Below, piece after piece: positions 1-8,748 of a DNA stretch of 64,000 nucleotides. The translations under genes were made by a program, and so were the position numbers. This stretch comes from Halosegnis rubeus. Its GTDB lineage: Archaea; Halobacteriota; Halobacteria; Halobacteriales; Haloarculaceae. The stretch's first letter is position 1. Each line of letters starts with the position of its first letter. The stretch spans positions 489,929 to 553,928 of the forward strand of contig NZ_QJOW01000002.1 of NCBI RefSeq assembly GCF_009184545.1, written 5' to 3'. The notes under the pieces were generated by a model. It saw only the letters and a list, made by a program, of their open reading frames with translations, had not been told where the DNA came from and did not search any database.

Positions 1-435
1 GCACTCGTCGTCGCGGCGACCGACGACACAGCGCTGAACGCCCGCATCGAGGCCGACGCACGCGAACGGAACGTCCTCGTCAATCGGACCGACACCCACG
101 GTGAGCGCGACCCCGGGAGCGTGGTCGTCCCAGCGACCGTGCGCGACGGCGACGTGGTCGTCTCGATTTCGACGGGTGGGAGCGCACCGGCGCTCTCGAA
201 ACACCTGCGCGAGCAGATTGAGGCGGACATCGAGCACGCGGGCGAGATGGCGGCGCTCGTGGGCGAGATCCGCGGCGAGCTACAGGCTGACGGCGTCGAC
301 CCATCGCGCCGCCGGGATGCGGTTCGGGCGGTGGTGCGAGACGATGGGGTTTGGAAGCATTTAGGTACAGGAGGAACTAACGCACGGCAACGAGCCGACC
401 GCGTCGTTCGTGACACAGTAGGTGACAATACATGA
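1..435 (+). CDS. Siroheme synthase N-terminal-type protein (precorrin-2 dehydrogenase/ferrochelatase), 5' end outside window
   Basis: Only the last 144 residues are present; the frame is open from base 1. Residues 2-8 (LVVAATDD) are the Rossmann NAD-site motif of the Met8p/CysG N-terminal family, and SISTGGSAPALSKHLRE further on is the family's conserved central segment. Such proteins oxidise precorrin-2 to sirohydrochlorin and may insert iron. It ends by a 4-nt ATGA overlap with hemA, so it is translationally linked to the first committed step of tetrapyrrole synthesis. The family call is firm; whether it has ferrochelatase activity is inferred. Confidence 0.85.
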   Translation, partial: ALVVAATDDTALNARIEADARERNVLVNRTDTHGERDPGSVVVPATVRDGDVVVSISTGGSAPALSKHLREQIEADIEHAGEMAALVGEIRGELQADGVDPSRRRDAVRAVVRDDGVWKHLGTGGTNARQRADRVVRDTVGDNT

Positions 436-1772
436 CTGACTCCGCTCTCATCTCCGGTGTTAGCATCTCTCACACCAGCGCCTCCGTCGACGATATCGAG
501 ACCGTCTGTTCGCTGAGCGAGCGCGAGGCCGTCGAACACCTCGCCGCCCAGCAGGACGTGAAAGAGGCGTTCGTCCTCCAGACGTGTAACCGCGCCGAGG
601 CGTACGTCGTGACCGAGGAGGAAGCCCGCGGCCGCGAGGTGCTTGCCGACTACGCCGCCGCCGCCCCGGATGAGGTCGCCCGCGACCTCGACCACGAGGA
701 ATCGCTCGAACAGCTGCTTCGGGTCGCGTGTGGGCTCGAATCGCTCATCGTCGGGGAAGACCAGATTCTCGGCCAGCTCCGCAGCGCCTACGACACTGCC
801 AGAACCGCCGGTGCCGTCGGCCCGGTGCTCGACGACGGCCTCCTGAAGGCGCTCCACGTCGGCGAGCGCGCCCGCACCGAGACGGCGATCAACGACGGCG
901 TTGTCTCGCTCGGCTCCGCCGCCGCGCGCCTCGCCGGCACGGAGTGTGCCCTCGCGAACGCGACCGCGCTCGTCGTCGGAGCCGGCGAGATGGGGACGCT
1001 CGCCGCCCAGTCGTTCACCGACTCCGCGGCCGAGGTCGTCATCGCGAACCGGACGCGAGAGCGTGCCGACCACGTCGCCGAGACGCTCGACGGGAACGTC
1101 TCGGCCGTCGGACTGGGCGCGCTCCCCGTCGCCGTCACCGAGGCCGACGTGATCGTCACCGCGACCGGCTCCTCGACGCCAGTACTCGACGGCGAGACGC
1201 TGCTCAACGCCGGCGAGACGTTCATCATCGACATCGCCCAGCCGCGTGACGTGGCCCCGAGTGCAGCCGGGGTCACCGGCGTCGACGTGCGCGACCTCGA
1301 CGACCTGCGGTCGCTGACCGACGCCACACTCGCCTCCCGGCAGGCAGCCGCCCGCGAGGTGGAAGAGATTATCCAGACGGAACTCGACCACCTGCTCGCC
1401 CAGTACAAGCGCAAGCGGGCCGACGAGGTCATCTCCGCGATGTACGAGGGCGCAGAGCGCATGAAAGAGCGCGAACTCTCGACGGCGCTTTCGAAGCTGG
1501 AGGAAGACGGACTGACCGACGACCAGCGTGCCACCATCGAGGCGATGGCCGACACTCTCGTCTCACAACTGCTCGCTGCGCCGACACAGAGTCTCCGTGC
1601 GGCCGCAGAGGAGGACGACTGGACTACCATCCACACCGCCCTCCAGCTGTTCGATCCGACCGGCGGCGCGCCGAGTCAGCTCTCCGACGCCAAGCCAGAC
1701 GAGATACCCGACGCGGTCCGCCAGCAGATGCCTCCCGCGGTGTTGGAGAAACTCGGCGCGACCGACGACTGA
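432..1772 (+). CDS. hemA: Glutamyl-tRNA reductase
   Basis: This is a 446-residue protein of normal length for HemA. It makes glutamate-1-semialdehyde from glutamyl-tRNA(Glu) with NADPH, the entry to haem and siroheme synthesis. The catalytic Cys is C52 in LQTCNRAEAY. The substrate-domain motif ESLIVGEDQILGQL and the NADPH glycine motif VVGAGEMG are intact, and a C-terminal helical dimerisation region follows. The ATG lies in the ATGA overlap with the upstream gene, and its TGA shares one base with the next ATG, giving a three-gene run. Confidence 0.97.
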   Translation: MTDSALISGVSISHTSASVDDIETVCSLSEREAVEHLAAQQDVKEAFVLQTCNRAEAYVVTEEEARGREVLADYAAAAPDEVARDLDHEESLEQLLRVACGLESLIVGEDQILGQLRSAYDTARTAGAVGPVLDDGLLKALHVGERARTETAINDGVVSLGSAAARLAGTECALANATALVVGAGEMGTLAAQSFTDSAAEVVIANRTRERADHVAETLDGNVSAVGLGALPVAVTEADVIVTATGSSTPVLDGETLLNAGETFIIDIAQPRDVAPSAAGVTGVDVRDLDDLRSLTDATLASRQAAAREVEEIIQTELDHLLAQYKRKRADEVISAMYEGAERMKERELSTALSKLEEDGLTDDQRATIEAMADTLVSQLLAAPTQSLRAAAEEDDWTTIHTALQLFDPTGGAPSQLSDAKPDEIPDAVRQQMPPAVLEKLGATDD

Positions 1773-2308
1773 TGTGGCCGCCGGCGAGCCACGACGCCCT
1801 TCTCGACCACGCGCGTTCCTACGCCGACAGCGTCCCGCTTGCCGTCGACACCGACGGTCTCGACTGGGAGGTGTCGACGCGCGCCAAGCGGCGGGCCGGC
1901 GTGTGTCGGTACGACGGCGACGGGATTACGATTCGGCTGGCGTGGCGGGCGGCCGAGCGGTTCGACCGCGCGCAGTTCGAGCGCGTGATTCGCCACGAAC
2001 TCATTCACGCGTGGGAGTACCAGACGGCCGGCGAGGCGGGCCACGGCGCGCGCTTTCGCGAGCAGGCGAGTCGACTCGGCGTGAGCGTCACCTGTCCGAC
2101 GTTCGCGACGCCGCGACTCCGGCTCGAGTGTACGAACTGCGCGTGGACGGCCGACAGACACCGCGCCTCGGCGGTCGTGACCAGTCCCGACGCTCGCCGC
2201 TGTGGGGACTGTGGCGCACGCTACGAGGTGGAACATCTCGCCTCCAGCGAGCGGTGGCGGACCGCGGCCGGCTACCGCGGTGCACGCGAGCGCATCGATG
2301 TCTGGTGA
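1772..2308 (+). CDS. SprT-like zinc metalloprotease
   Basis: This 178-residue protein has the metalloprotease signature RHELIHAWEYQ, followed by GHGARF, which supplies the third metal ligand in the SprT/Spartan family. A C-terminal four-Cys zinc ribbon follows (ECTNCAW and RRCGDCGARY). Family members cleave DNA-protein crosslinks; that role here is inferred. The start shares one base with the hemA stop (TGATG). The gene converges on the OYE-type gene, with a 1-nt gap between stops. Confidence 0.85.
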   Translation: MWPPASHDALLDHARSYADSVPLAVDTDGLDWEVSTRAKRRAGVCRYDGDGITIRLAWRAAERFDRAQFERVIRHELIHAWEYQTAGEAGHGARFREQASRLGVSVTCPTFATPRLRLECTNCAWTADRHRASAVVTSPDARRCGDCGARYEVEHLASSERWRTAAGYRGARERIDVW

Positions 2309-2309
2309 C

Positions 2310-3398
2310 TCAGAAGCCGCGGTGGTACTGGCGCGGCACGGGCGGTTCGACGCCCAACTCCTCGGCCGCATGGAGCGGGAAGTTCGGGTTGTACAGACTC
2401 TGGCGCGCTTGTAGGACGAGATCGGCGCGTTCGTTGCGCACGAGCGCGTCGGCACCCTCCGCGCTGTTGATTGCGCCGACGGCACCGACGACACAGTCCG
2501 TGTCGACGAGCGCCTCGCGCACCTCTTCGGCGTACGGCACCTGATAATGCGGGCCGGTGTGTGGAATCTTCTGGTCCGGGTGATTCGCCCCGCCGGAGAT
2601 ATCGAGCATGTCGGCACCGTCCTCGGCGAGGAGGGGGGCGAGCCGCGCCGTGTCCTCGACGGTCCAGTTCTCCTCGCCCATCCAGTCGGTCGCGGAGAGC
2701 CGGACGAAGACGGGCTTGTCGTCGGGCCACACCTCCCGCACCGCACGGGTCACCTCGCGGACGAGTCGCGTGCGTCCCTCGAAGTCGCCGCCGTACTTGT
2801 CGTCGCGCGTGTTCGTGAGCGGCGAGTAGAACTCGTGTAACAGGTAGCCGTGGGCGGCGTGGACCTCGGCGGCCTCGAAGCCGGCGTCGAGAGCGTGTTC
2901 GGCCCCCTCGCGGAACGACTCGACGACGCCCTCGACCTCTTCGGTCGTGAGCTTGTGCGTGTCGAGCGGCTGCTCGTAGGGGTACGGCTCCTCGGTCGGG
3001 CCAACGGGCGTCCAGCCGTCCTCGTTCGCGACGGTGACGCGGTCCTCGCGGTCGCCCGGGCGATAGGTCGACGCCTTCCGACCCGCGTGGGCAAGTTGGA
3101 TGGCCGGCACCGCGCCGTGTTTCTTCATGAACGCGGTGGTGTCCGCGAGCGCGTCGGCGTGTTCTGCCGACCAGATACCCAAGTCCTGTGGAGAGATGCG
3201 CCCGCGCGGCTCGACGGCGGTCGCCTCGCTGATGATGAGTCCCGCGCCGCCGGTCGCGCGCGAGCCGAGGTGGACCGTGTGCCAGTCGGTCGCCAGCCCG
3301 TCCATGTCGTCACAGGAGTACTGGCACATCGGGGAGACGGCGATGCGGTTGCGGAGCGTCGTGTCACGGAGTTCGAGTTCGTCGAAGAGATGCGACAT
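2310..3398 (-). CDS. NADH:flavin oxidoreductase, Old Yellow Enzyme family (YqjM-like)
   Basis: This is a 362-residue FMN TIM-barrel ene-reductase. SPMCQYS near residue 25 carries the redox-tuning Cys of the YqjM class, and QLAHAGRKAS and EVHAAHGYLLHEF (substrate-binding His pair region) are conserved. It reduces activated C=C bonds; the physiological substrate is unknown. A TATA-like CTTTTC at about 3421-3427 lies 26 nt before the ATG, indicating a leaderless start. It diverges from the nucleoside phosphorylase gene across 101 bp. Confidence 0.92.
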   Translation of the reverse strand: MSHLFDELELRDTTLRNRIAVSPMCQYSCDDMDGLATDWHTVHLGSRATGGAGLIISEATAVEPRGRISPQDLGIWSAEHADALADTTAFMKKHGAVPAIQLAHAGRKASTYRPGDREDRVTVANEDGWTPVGPTEEPYPYEQPLDTHKLTTEEVEGVVESFREGAEHALDAGFEAAEVHAAHGYLLHEFYSPLTNTRDDKYGGDFEGRTRLVREVTRAVREVWPDDKPVFVRLSATDWMGEENWTVEDTARLAPLLAEDGADMLDISGGANHPDQKIPHTGPHYQVPYAEEVREALVDTDCVVGAVGAINSAEGADALVRNERADLVLQARQSLYNPNFPLHAAEELGVEPPVPRQYHRGF

Positions 3399-3499
3399 AC
3401 AGACGGTTCACGGGGGACGGAGAAAAGCCGGCCGGGTTCGGTCGATACTGCCGGCGGCGCAAACGGACCACTCTTTGTCCACCGTCGAGAGACGCGCGT

Positions 3500-4225
3500 A
3501 TGGGAAAACAGCCGCACCTGCTCGTCGAGGAAGGAGACGTGAACGACATCGCGCTCGTCCCCGGCGACCCGGGCCGCGTCGAGCGCATCGCCACACAGTG
3601 TGAAAACGTCGAGACCGTCGCCGAAAACCGCGAGTACAAACTCGTCAATGCGACCTACGAGGGTCGCGAGCTTACCATCTGCTCGACCGGTATCGGCTGT
3701 CCGTCTGCGGCCATCGCCGTCGAGGAGCTGGCGCGGGTCGGCGTCGAGACGTTCATCCGCGTCGGCACCATCGGCGCGCTCCAGTCGGATATCGAGGTCG
3801 GTGACATGATCGTCGCGACCGGCGCAGCGAAGGAGGAAGGCACCTCCAAGCGCTACGAGTCGGAGACCTACCCCGCCGTCCCGGACTACCAGACGCTGAC
3901 GGCGCTCGTCCAGTCGGCCGAAGCCAACGACGAGGAGATTCACGTCGGTCCCATCGTCTCGGACGACGCCTTCTACAACGAGTCCGACGAGTACGTCGCC
4001 GACTGGAACGAGGCGAATCTGCTCGCCATCGAGATGGAGGCCGCGACTGTGTTCTCGCTCGCACGCCGCCGCGGGCTCGCCGCCGGCGCAATCTGTACCG
4101 TCGACGGCAACCTCGTCGCCGGCACCCAGAAGGGAGCCGACTCCGACGAGGAGCTGCCGGAGAAGGCGAAGAACAACGTCGAGCGCGCCATCGCCATCGC
4201 CCTCGACGCAGCGAGCGACCTGTGA
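3500..4225 (+). CDS. udp: Uridine phosphorylase-like nucleoside phosphorylase
   Basis: This 241-residue protein of the PNP/UDP family I reversibly phosphorolyses nucleosides to base plus ribose-1-phosphate. ALVPGDPGRVERI is the phosphate-binding start of the family, STGIGCPSAAIAVEEL and RVGTIGALQ line the active site, and AIEMEAATVFSLA is the ribose-binding Glu-Met-Glu segment. CTTTG at 3473-3477 lies 25 nt before the ATG. The stop codon TGA (4223-4225) falls in sequence shared with the right end of another TnpB element, so the element probably inserted at or just before the natural end. Uridine specificity is tentative. Confidence 0.88.
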   Translation: MGKQPHLLVEEGDVNDIALVPGDPGRVERIATQCENVETVAENREYKLVNATYEGRELTICSTGIGCPSAAIAVEELARVGVETFIRVGTIGALQSDIEVGDMIVATGAAKEEGTSKRYESETYPAVPDYQTLTALVQSAEANDEEIHVGPIVSDDAFYNESDEYVADWNEANLLAIEMEAATVFSLARRRGLAAGAICTVDGNLVAGTQKGADSDEELPEKAKNNVERAIAIALDAASDL

Positions 4226-4345
4226 ACTACCCCACCCTGCTCGCGCTGACGCGCTCGCTGAGGGTGGGGCTTCCTGCTTCCACGACGCGCTTTGCAGGAA
4301 CAACCGCAGTTCCCACAGGGAGCGCAGTCTCCACAGGCGTTGATT
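4224..4345 (-). ncRNA. Right end of TnpB element 1, probable omega RNA (reRNA) scaffold
   Basis: On the minus strand this is the 3' end of the element, overlapping the tnpB tail. Three stems are visible. AGGGTGGGG (4261-4269) pairs with CCCCACCCT (4230-4238). A GCGC/GCGC stem with loop TGAC lies inside it (4243-4254). GGAAC/GTTCC pairs at 4297-4301 and 4309-4313. The second element at the window end keeps equivalent stems with different bases, which supports RNA structure. By known TnpB biology, the guide would be host sequence below 4222. The 5' boundary of the RNA is not visible. Confidence 0.65.
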
Positions 4346-5486
4346 CGGAGTAACCCACTCCTAGTTCGGTGAGTCCGCGAGAAAGAATGTTCCACGCTGC
4401 GTTTGCGTCTCTGTCTGCCTCGAAGCTACAGGCAGGACAGGAGTGTTCACGCACCCACAGCGGTTTGTCGGTTTCGACACCACACTGAGCGCACTCTTTG
4501 GTAGTTCCTTCAGGTCCAACTTCGACGAAGTGCGTGCCTTCACGCTCACACTTCGTTTCGAGCATATCGGTGAAGGTATTCCACGCCGCTGACGCCGTAT
4601 TGCGGCTGTTTCGCTGTGATTCGAGCATCCCTTTCACGTCAAGGTCTTCGACGGCCACCAGTTCGTACTCCCGAGCGTAGTAGTTCGAAAGTTTGTGCAG
4701 GAAGTCACGCCGCTTGCGCTTGATGTCGAGATGGCACTCAGCGACACGCCGACGTTGCTTCTGCCAGTTGTTCGACTCGTATGCTTTCTGGGAGAGCTTC
4801 TGTTGCTCTCGTTCGAGCCTGTCGCGTTCTTCTGAGAGGGCGAGTGATTCGACCGCTGTGCCGTCTGTATCGTGGGCATACTTCAGAATACCCACGTCGA
4901 TGCCAACCATGTCGTCAGTGTCAATATCCGCCAGCGGTGGCTTGGCTGGCGGTTCTGTGTCCATCTCAATACCGAAGATAGCGAACCACTCGCCGGGTTT
5001 CTCTTTTTTCAGTGTGACTTCTTTGATTGTCGCATCCTCGGGTAGCGGTCGGTGGAGTTCGATGGGGATGTCTGCGAGTTTCGACAGCGACAACACGGTC
5101 TGCCCACCCTTCTTGTCGAGTTCGAAGCCAGACTGGTTGTAGGTGAAACTGCGAAACTCGCGTGGTGACTTCCACCGGAGTTCACCAACCTTGTAGCCCT
5201 GCTCTTTGAGTTGTCCGAGGCGTTTGATATTCTTGGCAATCCGCATGACAGTGGGCTGAAGCACCTTTGAGTACACATCGGTAAGTGCGTCCCACCAGTC
5301 TTTGAGATCGGGAAGCTCGTCACGGATTTTACGGACACGCTGTTTGACGGTGCCCTCGTCTTCTGGAATCTGGTTGAAACGATACAGGGTGTGGTTGTAG
5401 AGCTGTCTACAGGTATCGCGGTGGTAGTCCAGCGTCTCACGCTGGCTTTCGGTCGGCGTGAGGCGATACCTGTAGTTGTAGTTCAT
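4227..5486 (-). CDS. tnpB: TnpB, IS200/IS605-family RNA-guided endonuclease (IS1341-type element)
   Basis: This full-length 419-residue TnpB has an N-terminal helical/OrfB region and an intact RuvC triad: D197 (MVGIDVGI), E280 (LVAVEDL) and D360 (DRDANAAWNIL). A four-Cys zinc finger lies between (C332, C335, C350, C353). Family members are guided by a 3' omega RNA to nick or cut DNA next to a short TAM, favouring element retention. No TnpA transposase gene is adjacent, so the element is non-autonomous. The tail after residue about 375 overlaps the RNA hairpins and diverges from copy 2. A 40-residue gene precedes it by 3 nt. AT content is higher than in its neighbours. Confidence 0.95.
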   Translation of the reverse strand: MNYNYRYRLTPTESQRETLDYHRDTCRQLYNHTLYRFNQIPEDEGTVKQRVRKIRDELPDLKDWWDALTDVYSKVLQPTVMRIAKNIKRLGQLKEQGYKVGELRWKSPREFRSFTYNQSGFELDKKGGQTVLSLSKLADIPIELHRPLPEDATIKEVTLKKEKPGEWFAIFGIEMDTEPPAKPPLADIDTDDMVGIDVGILKYAHDTDGTAVESLALSEERDRLEREQQKLSQKAYESNNWQKQRRRVAECHLDIKRKRRDFLHKLSNYYAREYELVAVEDLDVKGMLESQRNSRNTASAAWNTFTDMLETKCEREGTHFVEVGPEGTTKECAQCGVETDKPLWVREHSCPACSFEADRDANAAWNILSRGLTELGVGYSESTPVETALPVGTAVVPAKRVVEAGSPTLSERVSASRVG

Positions 5487-5489
5487 GGG

Positions 5490-5612
5490 CTATGAGTCGC
5501 GTTCTTCGATTAGCTCGTCTAGTTTCTCTTGAACGAACGAGGAGAGATTCAGGTGGTTCTCCTGAATCCATTCTTCTTGGTCTTCACGGATGGTGATTGT
5601 CTTCCGTTTCAC
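5490..5612 (-). CDS. Small ribbon-helix-helix-like protein paired with TnpB
   Basis: This is a 40-residue reading frame starting with GTG, too short for most gene finders. It begins VKRKTITIREDQ, the short basic beta-strand typical of CopG/Arc-type RHH proteins, then WIQENHLNLSSFVQEKLDEL, two amphipathic helices in the right order, and ends EERDS. Its TAG lies 3 nt before the tnpB ATG, so the two are almost certainly co-transcribed. It may repress the element promoter just upstream. Fold and role are inferred from pattern and position only. Confidence 0.7.
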   Translation of the reverse strand: MKRKTITIREDQEEWIQENHLNLSSFVQEKLDELIEERDS

Positions 5613-5660
5613 CGTATGAATACTATATGCTTAATGCATAATATATGCTTGGATTACGTG
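5613..5660 (-). promoter_or_regulatory. AT-rich promoter region of the TnpB element
   Basis: An unusually AT-rich stretch in this GC-rich window directly precedes the RHH-like GTG start. It holds overlapping near-palindromes around ATGCATAATATATGC and TATA-like words in both orientations. It is the likely shared promoter for the small gene and tnpB; the exact TATA box cannot be fixed. Confidence 0.5.
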
Positions 5661-5702
5661 GACCTGTGGGACTGCAAAAATCATGTGTCGGAAAATGATG
5701 AC

Positions 5703-5777
5703 GGCGGTGTATCCCCTTCCTACTGCGCTACTCGGCCTTCGGCCTGCGTTGCTCCTTGAGGAAGGGGGCTTACCGCC
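5703..5777. repeat. 75-bp nested palindrome, probable left end of TnpB element 1
   Basis: Three nested arms are visible: GGCGGT (5703-5708) with ACCGCC (5772-5777); CCCCTTCCT (5713-5721) with AGGAAGGGG (5759-5767); and GGCC/GGCC around TTC at the apex (5734-5744). Subterminal hairpins are typical of IS200/IS605 ends. This one lies between the element's promoter and the next host gene, so I take it as the left end. The exact boundary and TAM are not resolved. It could also serve as a terminator for the gene to its right. Confidence 0.55.
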
Positions 5778-5807
5778 TGCATTCAGCTAAAACGAGACTG
5801 CCAGCCG

Positions 5808-6122
5808 TTACGTTTCGTCGGCGTGCATCGCCGCCAGCACGTCGACCTCCTCGATCTTCGGCTCGCCCGCGAGCAGGTCGTCCTCGTCGGCCATCAGCGC
5901 GGCCGCGATCTCACCTTCGAGGTGAGCCTGTCGGCCCTCCTGGTCCGGGAACGTATCGAAGATGCCGAACCTCGACTCGTCGAAGCGGAGCGCGAACCAC
6001 GTCGTCATCCCCGGCTCCTCGCGTGCCATCGCGAGCGCGTCGGTCAGGAAGCCCGCGAGCGCTTCCTCGCTCCCGTCGTTCGCCTCGAACCGTGCAAGGA
6101 GTGCATACTCGGAGTCCTCCAT
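5808..6122 (-). CDS. Antibiotic biosynthesis monooxygenase (ABM/YgiN-like) domain protein
   Basis: This 104-residue single-domain ferredoxin-like alpha+beta barrel protein has the pattern YALLARFEANDGSEEALAGF, EPGMTTWFALRFD, FGIFDTFPDQEGRQAHL, which matches small ABM/quinol-monooxygenase proteins. Substrate unknown. I start at the Met before EDSEYALL because TTTATA at about 6150-6155 sits 30 nt upstream; an upstream in-frame Met would place the start inside that promoter. It is separated from the TnpB element's left palindrome by 30 bp. Confidence 0.8.
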   Translation of the reverse strand: MEDSEYALLARFEANDGSEEALAGFLTDALAMAREEPGMTTWFALRFDESRFGIFDTFPDQEGRQAHLEGEIAAALMADEDDLLAGEPKIEEVDVLAAMHADET

Positions 6123-6223
6123 TGCACTCACAGAAACGGGCGAACGGGGTATAAACACTGACCGATCATATGCTACAGCCGACGCCGAGAGCGTTTAGTC
6201 TGCGGCAGCCGTCGGTACCAGCG

Positions 6224-7747
6224 ATGGGTATCCGCGACCGCGTGCGCCGACTGCTCGACAGAGTACGCCGGGTCGAGCGGCGCGAACTCGCGGAGTTCAC
6301 CGCGTGGCTGGAGACGACGACCAATTTCGTTCACCTGACGGGACTGGTCGCCGTTCCTGTTCTCATCGTCCTCGTGACGGCAGCCTCAAACAGCGTCAAC
6401 CTGCTTCCGTTCGTGTTGTTTCCGCCGCTCGCCTCGGGGACGTTCACGCTCTTTTCCGACCCGGAGGGGCAGTACGCGGACCCGTGGCGGTTCACGCTCG
6501 GCTTGACCGTCGGCGCGCTGTGTGGCTCACTCGCGGTCGTGGCCGCCATCGCGACCGGTCTCACAACCCCCGGGGCGCGGGAGATCCTCTCGGTCGTCTC
6601 GCCGTTGGCCGCCGGCTTCGCGGTCTTTCTCACCGCCGCGGTCACGTGGGCGTTCGACATCGAGGAGCCGTCGGCGTTTTCGACAGCGCTGCTCGCGCTG
6701 TTGATACCGACGGCCGCCAGCGCTCCCTACCGCCCGCTCGCGTTGTACGTGATCTTCACCGCCGCCGCCAGCGGGACCGTCGCCGGCGCGTTCGTCTTCT
6801 GGCGCGACACCGTCTACGAGCGACGGGCCGACATCCTCTATCGCTCGACCGAGAGCGCGAACCGCGTCCTCGTCCCGAGTCTCGGCGACGAGACGACCGT
6901 CACCGCGATGCTTGCGGGTCGTATCGCCGGCGAGACGGGTACCGTCGTGTTGGCCGACGTGGTCGACTCGGAGACGGTGGCCGCCGCCGAGCGCGACCTC
7001 CTCCAGGACTCCGCCCCGAGTGCCGCGGCCGCGCCCGACGACGCGGCTACTCGACAGGACGCGGTCTCGGTCGGACTCGATACGCCCGAGACGGACGAGC
7101 GCGACCCCGCTGCCGTCGCCGCTCCGAGCGCCGCACGCCTCGAAGGTCTCGCCGAGCGCGTCACCGCTACGACCGGCGCACAGTGTGAACAGGTCGTCGC
7201 GACCGGCGACGTGCCCGCGGAGGTCATCGACGCAACGGCGCTCGAACTCGACTGTGACCTCATCGCGACGGCCTACGAGGGAACCGACGGCCAGCTCTCG
7301 CCGTTTATTACGTCTCTGTTTCGCGGCTCCGTCGACGTGCTCGCACACGAACCGGTCGACCGCCACCGCAGCGAGTGGTCGACGGTGCTCGTCCCGGTCC
7401 GGCGCGCGAGCGACGTAGCCCACGAGATGCTCGCCTTCGCCGGCCGGCTCGCCGGGCCGGGCGGCGTGACGCTGGCGACCTGTATCGGCCCGGAGGGCGA
7501 CCGCCGGCGCGCGGAGTCGATGCTCGCGAACCTGGCAGAGACGTGCGAGTTCGACGTAGAGACCCGCGTCTCCAGACTGGAAGTGGAGCCGTTCATCGAA
7601 CGTACGGCTCCGCGGTTCGACCTCGTGTTGATGGGTGCCTCACGCGACCGGTCGACGGCTTCCCGTATCGTCTCGCCGCCGACCTTCGAGCGCGTCGGCG
7701 AACTGGAGACGGATATGGCCGTCGTAGACAGAAACGTGCGCTACTAG
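6224..7747 (+). CDS. HPP-family membrane protein fused to two UspA-like domains
   Basis: This 507-residue protein has roughly four to five membrane segments in the first 200 residues. They include the HPP signature [13 protein letters not shown] followed by [16 protein letters not shown], and continue to about residue 200 ([17 protein letters not shown]). Two UspA-like cytoplasmic domains follow, starting near [11 protein letters not shown] and [14 protein letters not shown] low-complexity Asp/Ala-rich insert lies in the first. HPP proteins are linked to nitrite transport in some bacteria and plants; the function here is unknown. TTTAG at 6194-6198 supports the ATG at 6224. Its stop overlaps the convergent pdxS stop by 4 nt. 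Confidence 0.8.
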   Translation: MGIRDRVRRLLDRVRRVERRELAEFTAWLETTTNFVHLTGLVAVPVLIVLVTAASNSVNLLPFVLFPPLASGTFTLFSDPEGQYADPWRFTLGLTVGALCGSLAVVAAIATGLTTPGAREILSVVSPLAAGFAVFLTAAVTWAFDIEEPSAFSTALLALLIPTAASAPYRPLALYVIFTAAASGTVAGAFVFWRDTVYERRADILYRSTESANRVLVPSLGDETTVTAMLAGRIAGETGTVVLADVVDSETVAAAERDLLQDSAPSAAAAPDDAATRQDAVSVGLDTPETDERDPAAVAAPSAARLEGLAERVTATTGAQCEQVVATGDVPAEVIDATALELDCDLIATAYEGTDGQLSPFITSLFRGSVDVLAHEPVDRHRSEWSTVLVPVRRASDVAHEMLAFAGRLAGPGGVTLATCIGPEGDRRRAESMLANLAETCEFDVETRVSRLEVEPFIERTAPRFDLVLMGASRDRSTASRIVSPPTFERVGELETDMAVVDRNVRY

Positions 7748-8649
7748 ACGCCGCGACCCTGCAGCTTCTCGTCTTCGTCGAGTAAGGCGTTTGCCTGTCC
7801 GCTCATGCCCTTCCCCGGCGACTTCGCGATCTCCTTCAGCGTCTCGGGGTCGTCGTAGTTGTTGACCGCCGCGACGATTGCCTCGCCCATCGCCTCTGGG
7901 TTCTCTGCGCCGAAGATGCCCGAGCCGACGAAGATGCCGTCACAGCCGTGGTGCATCATGAGTGCCGCGTCGGCGGGGGTGGCGATGCCGCCCGCGGCGA
8001 AGTTGACGACCGGGAGCCGGCCGCGGTCTGCGGTCTCGTGGACGAGGTGACGCGGGGCCTCGTGTTCGCGCGCCCACTCGTCGCGCTCCTCGTAGTTCAT
8101 CCCCGACAGCTTCCGGATGGCGCGTTGGATGTTGCGCTGGTGGGTGACGGCCTGGTTCACGTCGCCGGTGCCGGCCTCGCCCTTCGTGCGAATCATGGCC
8201 GCGCCCTCGTCGATGCGCCGGAGCGCCTCGCCGAGATTGCGCGCGCCACAGACGAACGGCGCGGTAAAGTCGCGCTTGTCGATGTGATAGCGGTCGTCGG
8301 CCTGCGTGAGCACTTCAGACTCATCGAGCATGTCCGCGCCCGCGGCCTCGAGAATCTGCGCCTCGGCGGTGTGGCCGATACGGCACTTCCCCATCGTCGG
8401 AATCGAGACCTCATCGATGACCTCCTCGAGCTTTCCGGGGTCGGCCATCCGTGCAACGCCGCCGCGCTTGCGGATGTCGGCCGGCACGGATTCGAGATGC
8501 ATCACGGCGACCGCGCCCGCGTCCTCGGCGATGCGGGCCTGCTCGCGGCTCACCACGTCCATGATGACGCCGCCTTTCTGCATCTTCGCGAACCCGCGTT
8601 TCACGAGGTCCGTCCCGCGTCGGAGCTCTTCGATATCGGTCTCTGACAT
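7744..8649 (-). CDS. pdxS: Pyridoxal 5'-phosphate synthase, lyase subunit PdxS
   Basis: This 301-residue TIM barrel condenses ribose-5-phosphate, glyceraldehyde-3-phosphate and ammonia to [19 protein letters not shown] and [20 protein letters not shown] contain active-site Lys residues, and [10 protein letters not shown] and [18 protein letters not shown] bind phosphate. The start is the Met of MSETDIEEL, because ATTAAG (8673-8678) lies 27 nt upstream; an earlier in-frame Met would fall inside that element. Its glutaminase partner PdxT is not in this window. Confidence 0.97.
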   Translation of the reverse strand: MSETDIEELRRGTDLVKRGFAKMQKGGVIMDVVSREQARIAEDAGAVAVMHLESVPADIRKRGGVARMADPGKLEEVIDEVSIPTMGKCRIGHTAEAQILEAAGADMLDESEVLTQADDRYHIDKRDFTAPFVCGARNLGEALRRIDEGAAMIRTKGEAGTGDVNQAVTHQRNIQRAIRKLSGMNYEERDEWAREHEAPRHLVHETADRGRLPVVNFAAGGIATPADAALMMHHGCDGIFVGSGIFGAENPEAMGEAIVAAVNNYDDPETLKEIAKSPGKGMSGQANALLDEDEKLQGRGV

Positions 8650-8748
8650 ACCCAACAGTAGGGGTCTCACTCACTTAATCCGTGCCCTTCCACCGACGAC
8701 AGGTGCGTTTTCGCCGTGCTTTTCTCCCGGTCGCTCGACCCACCGCGT

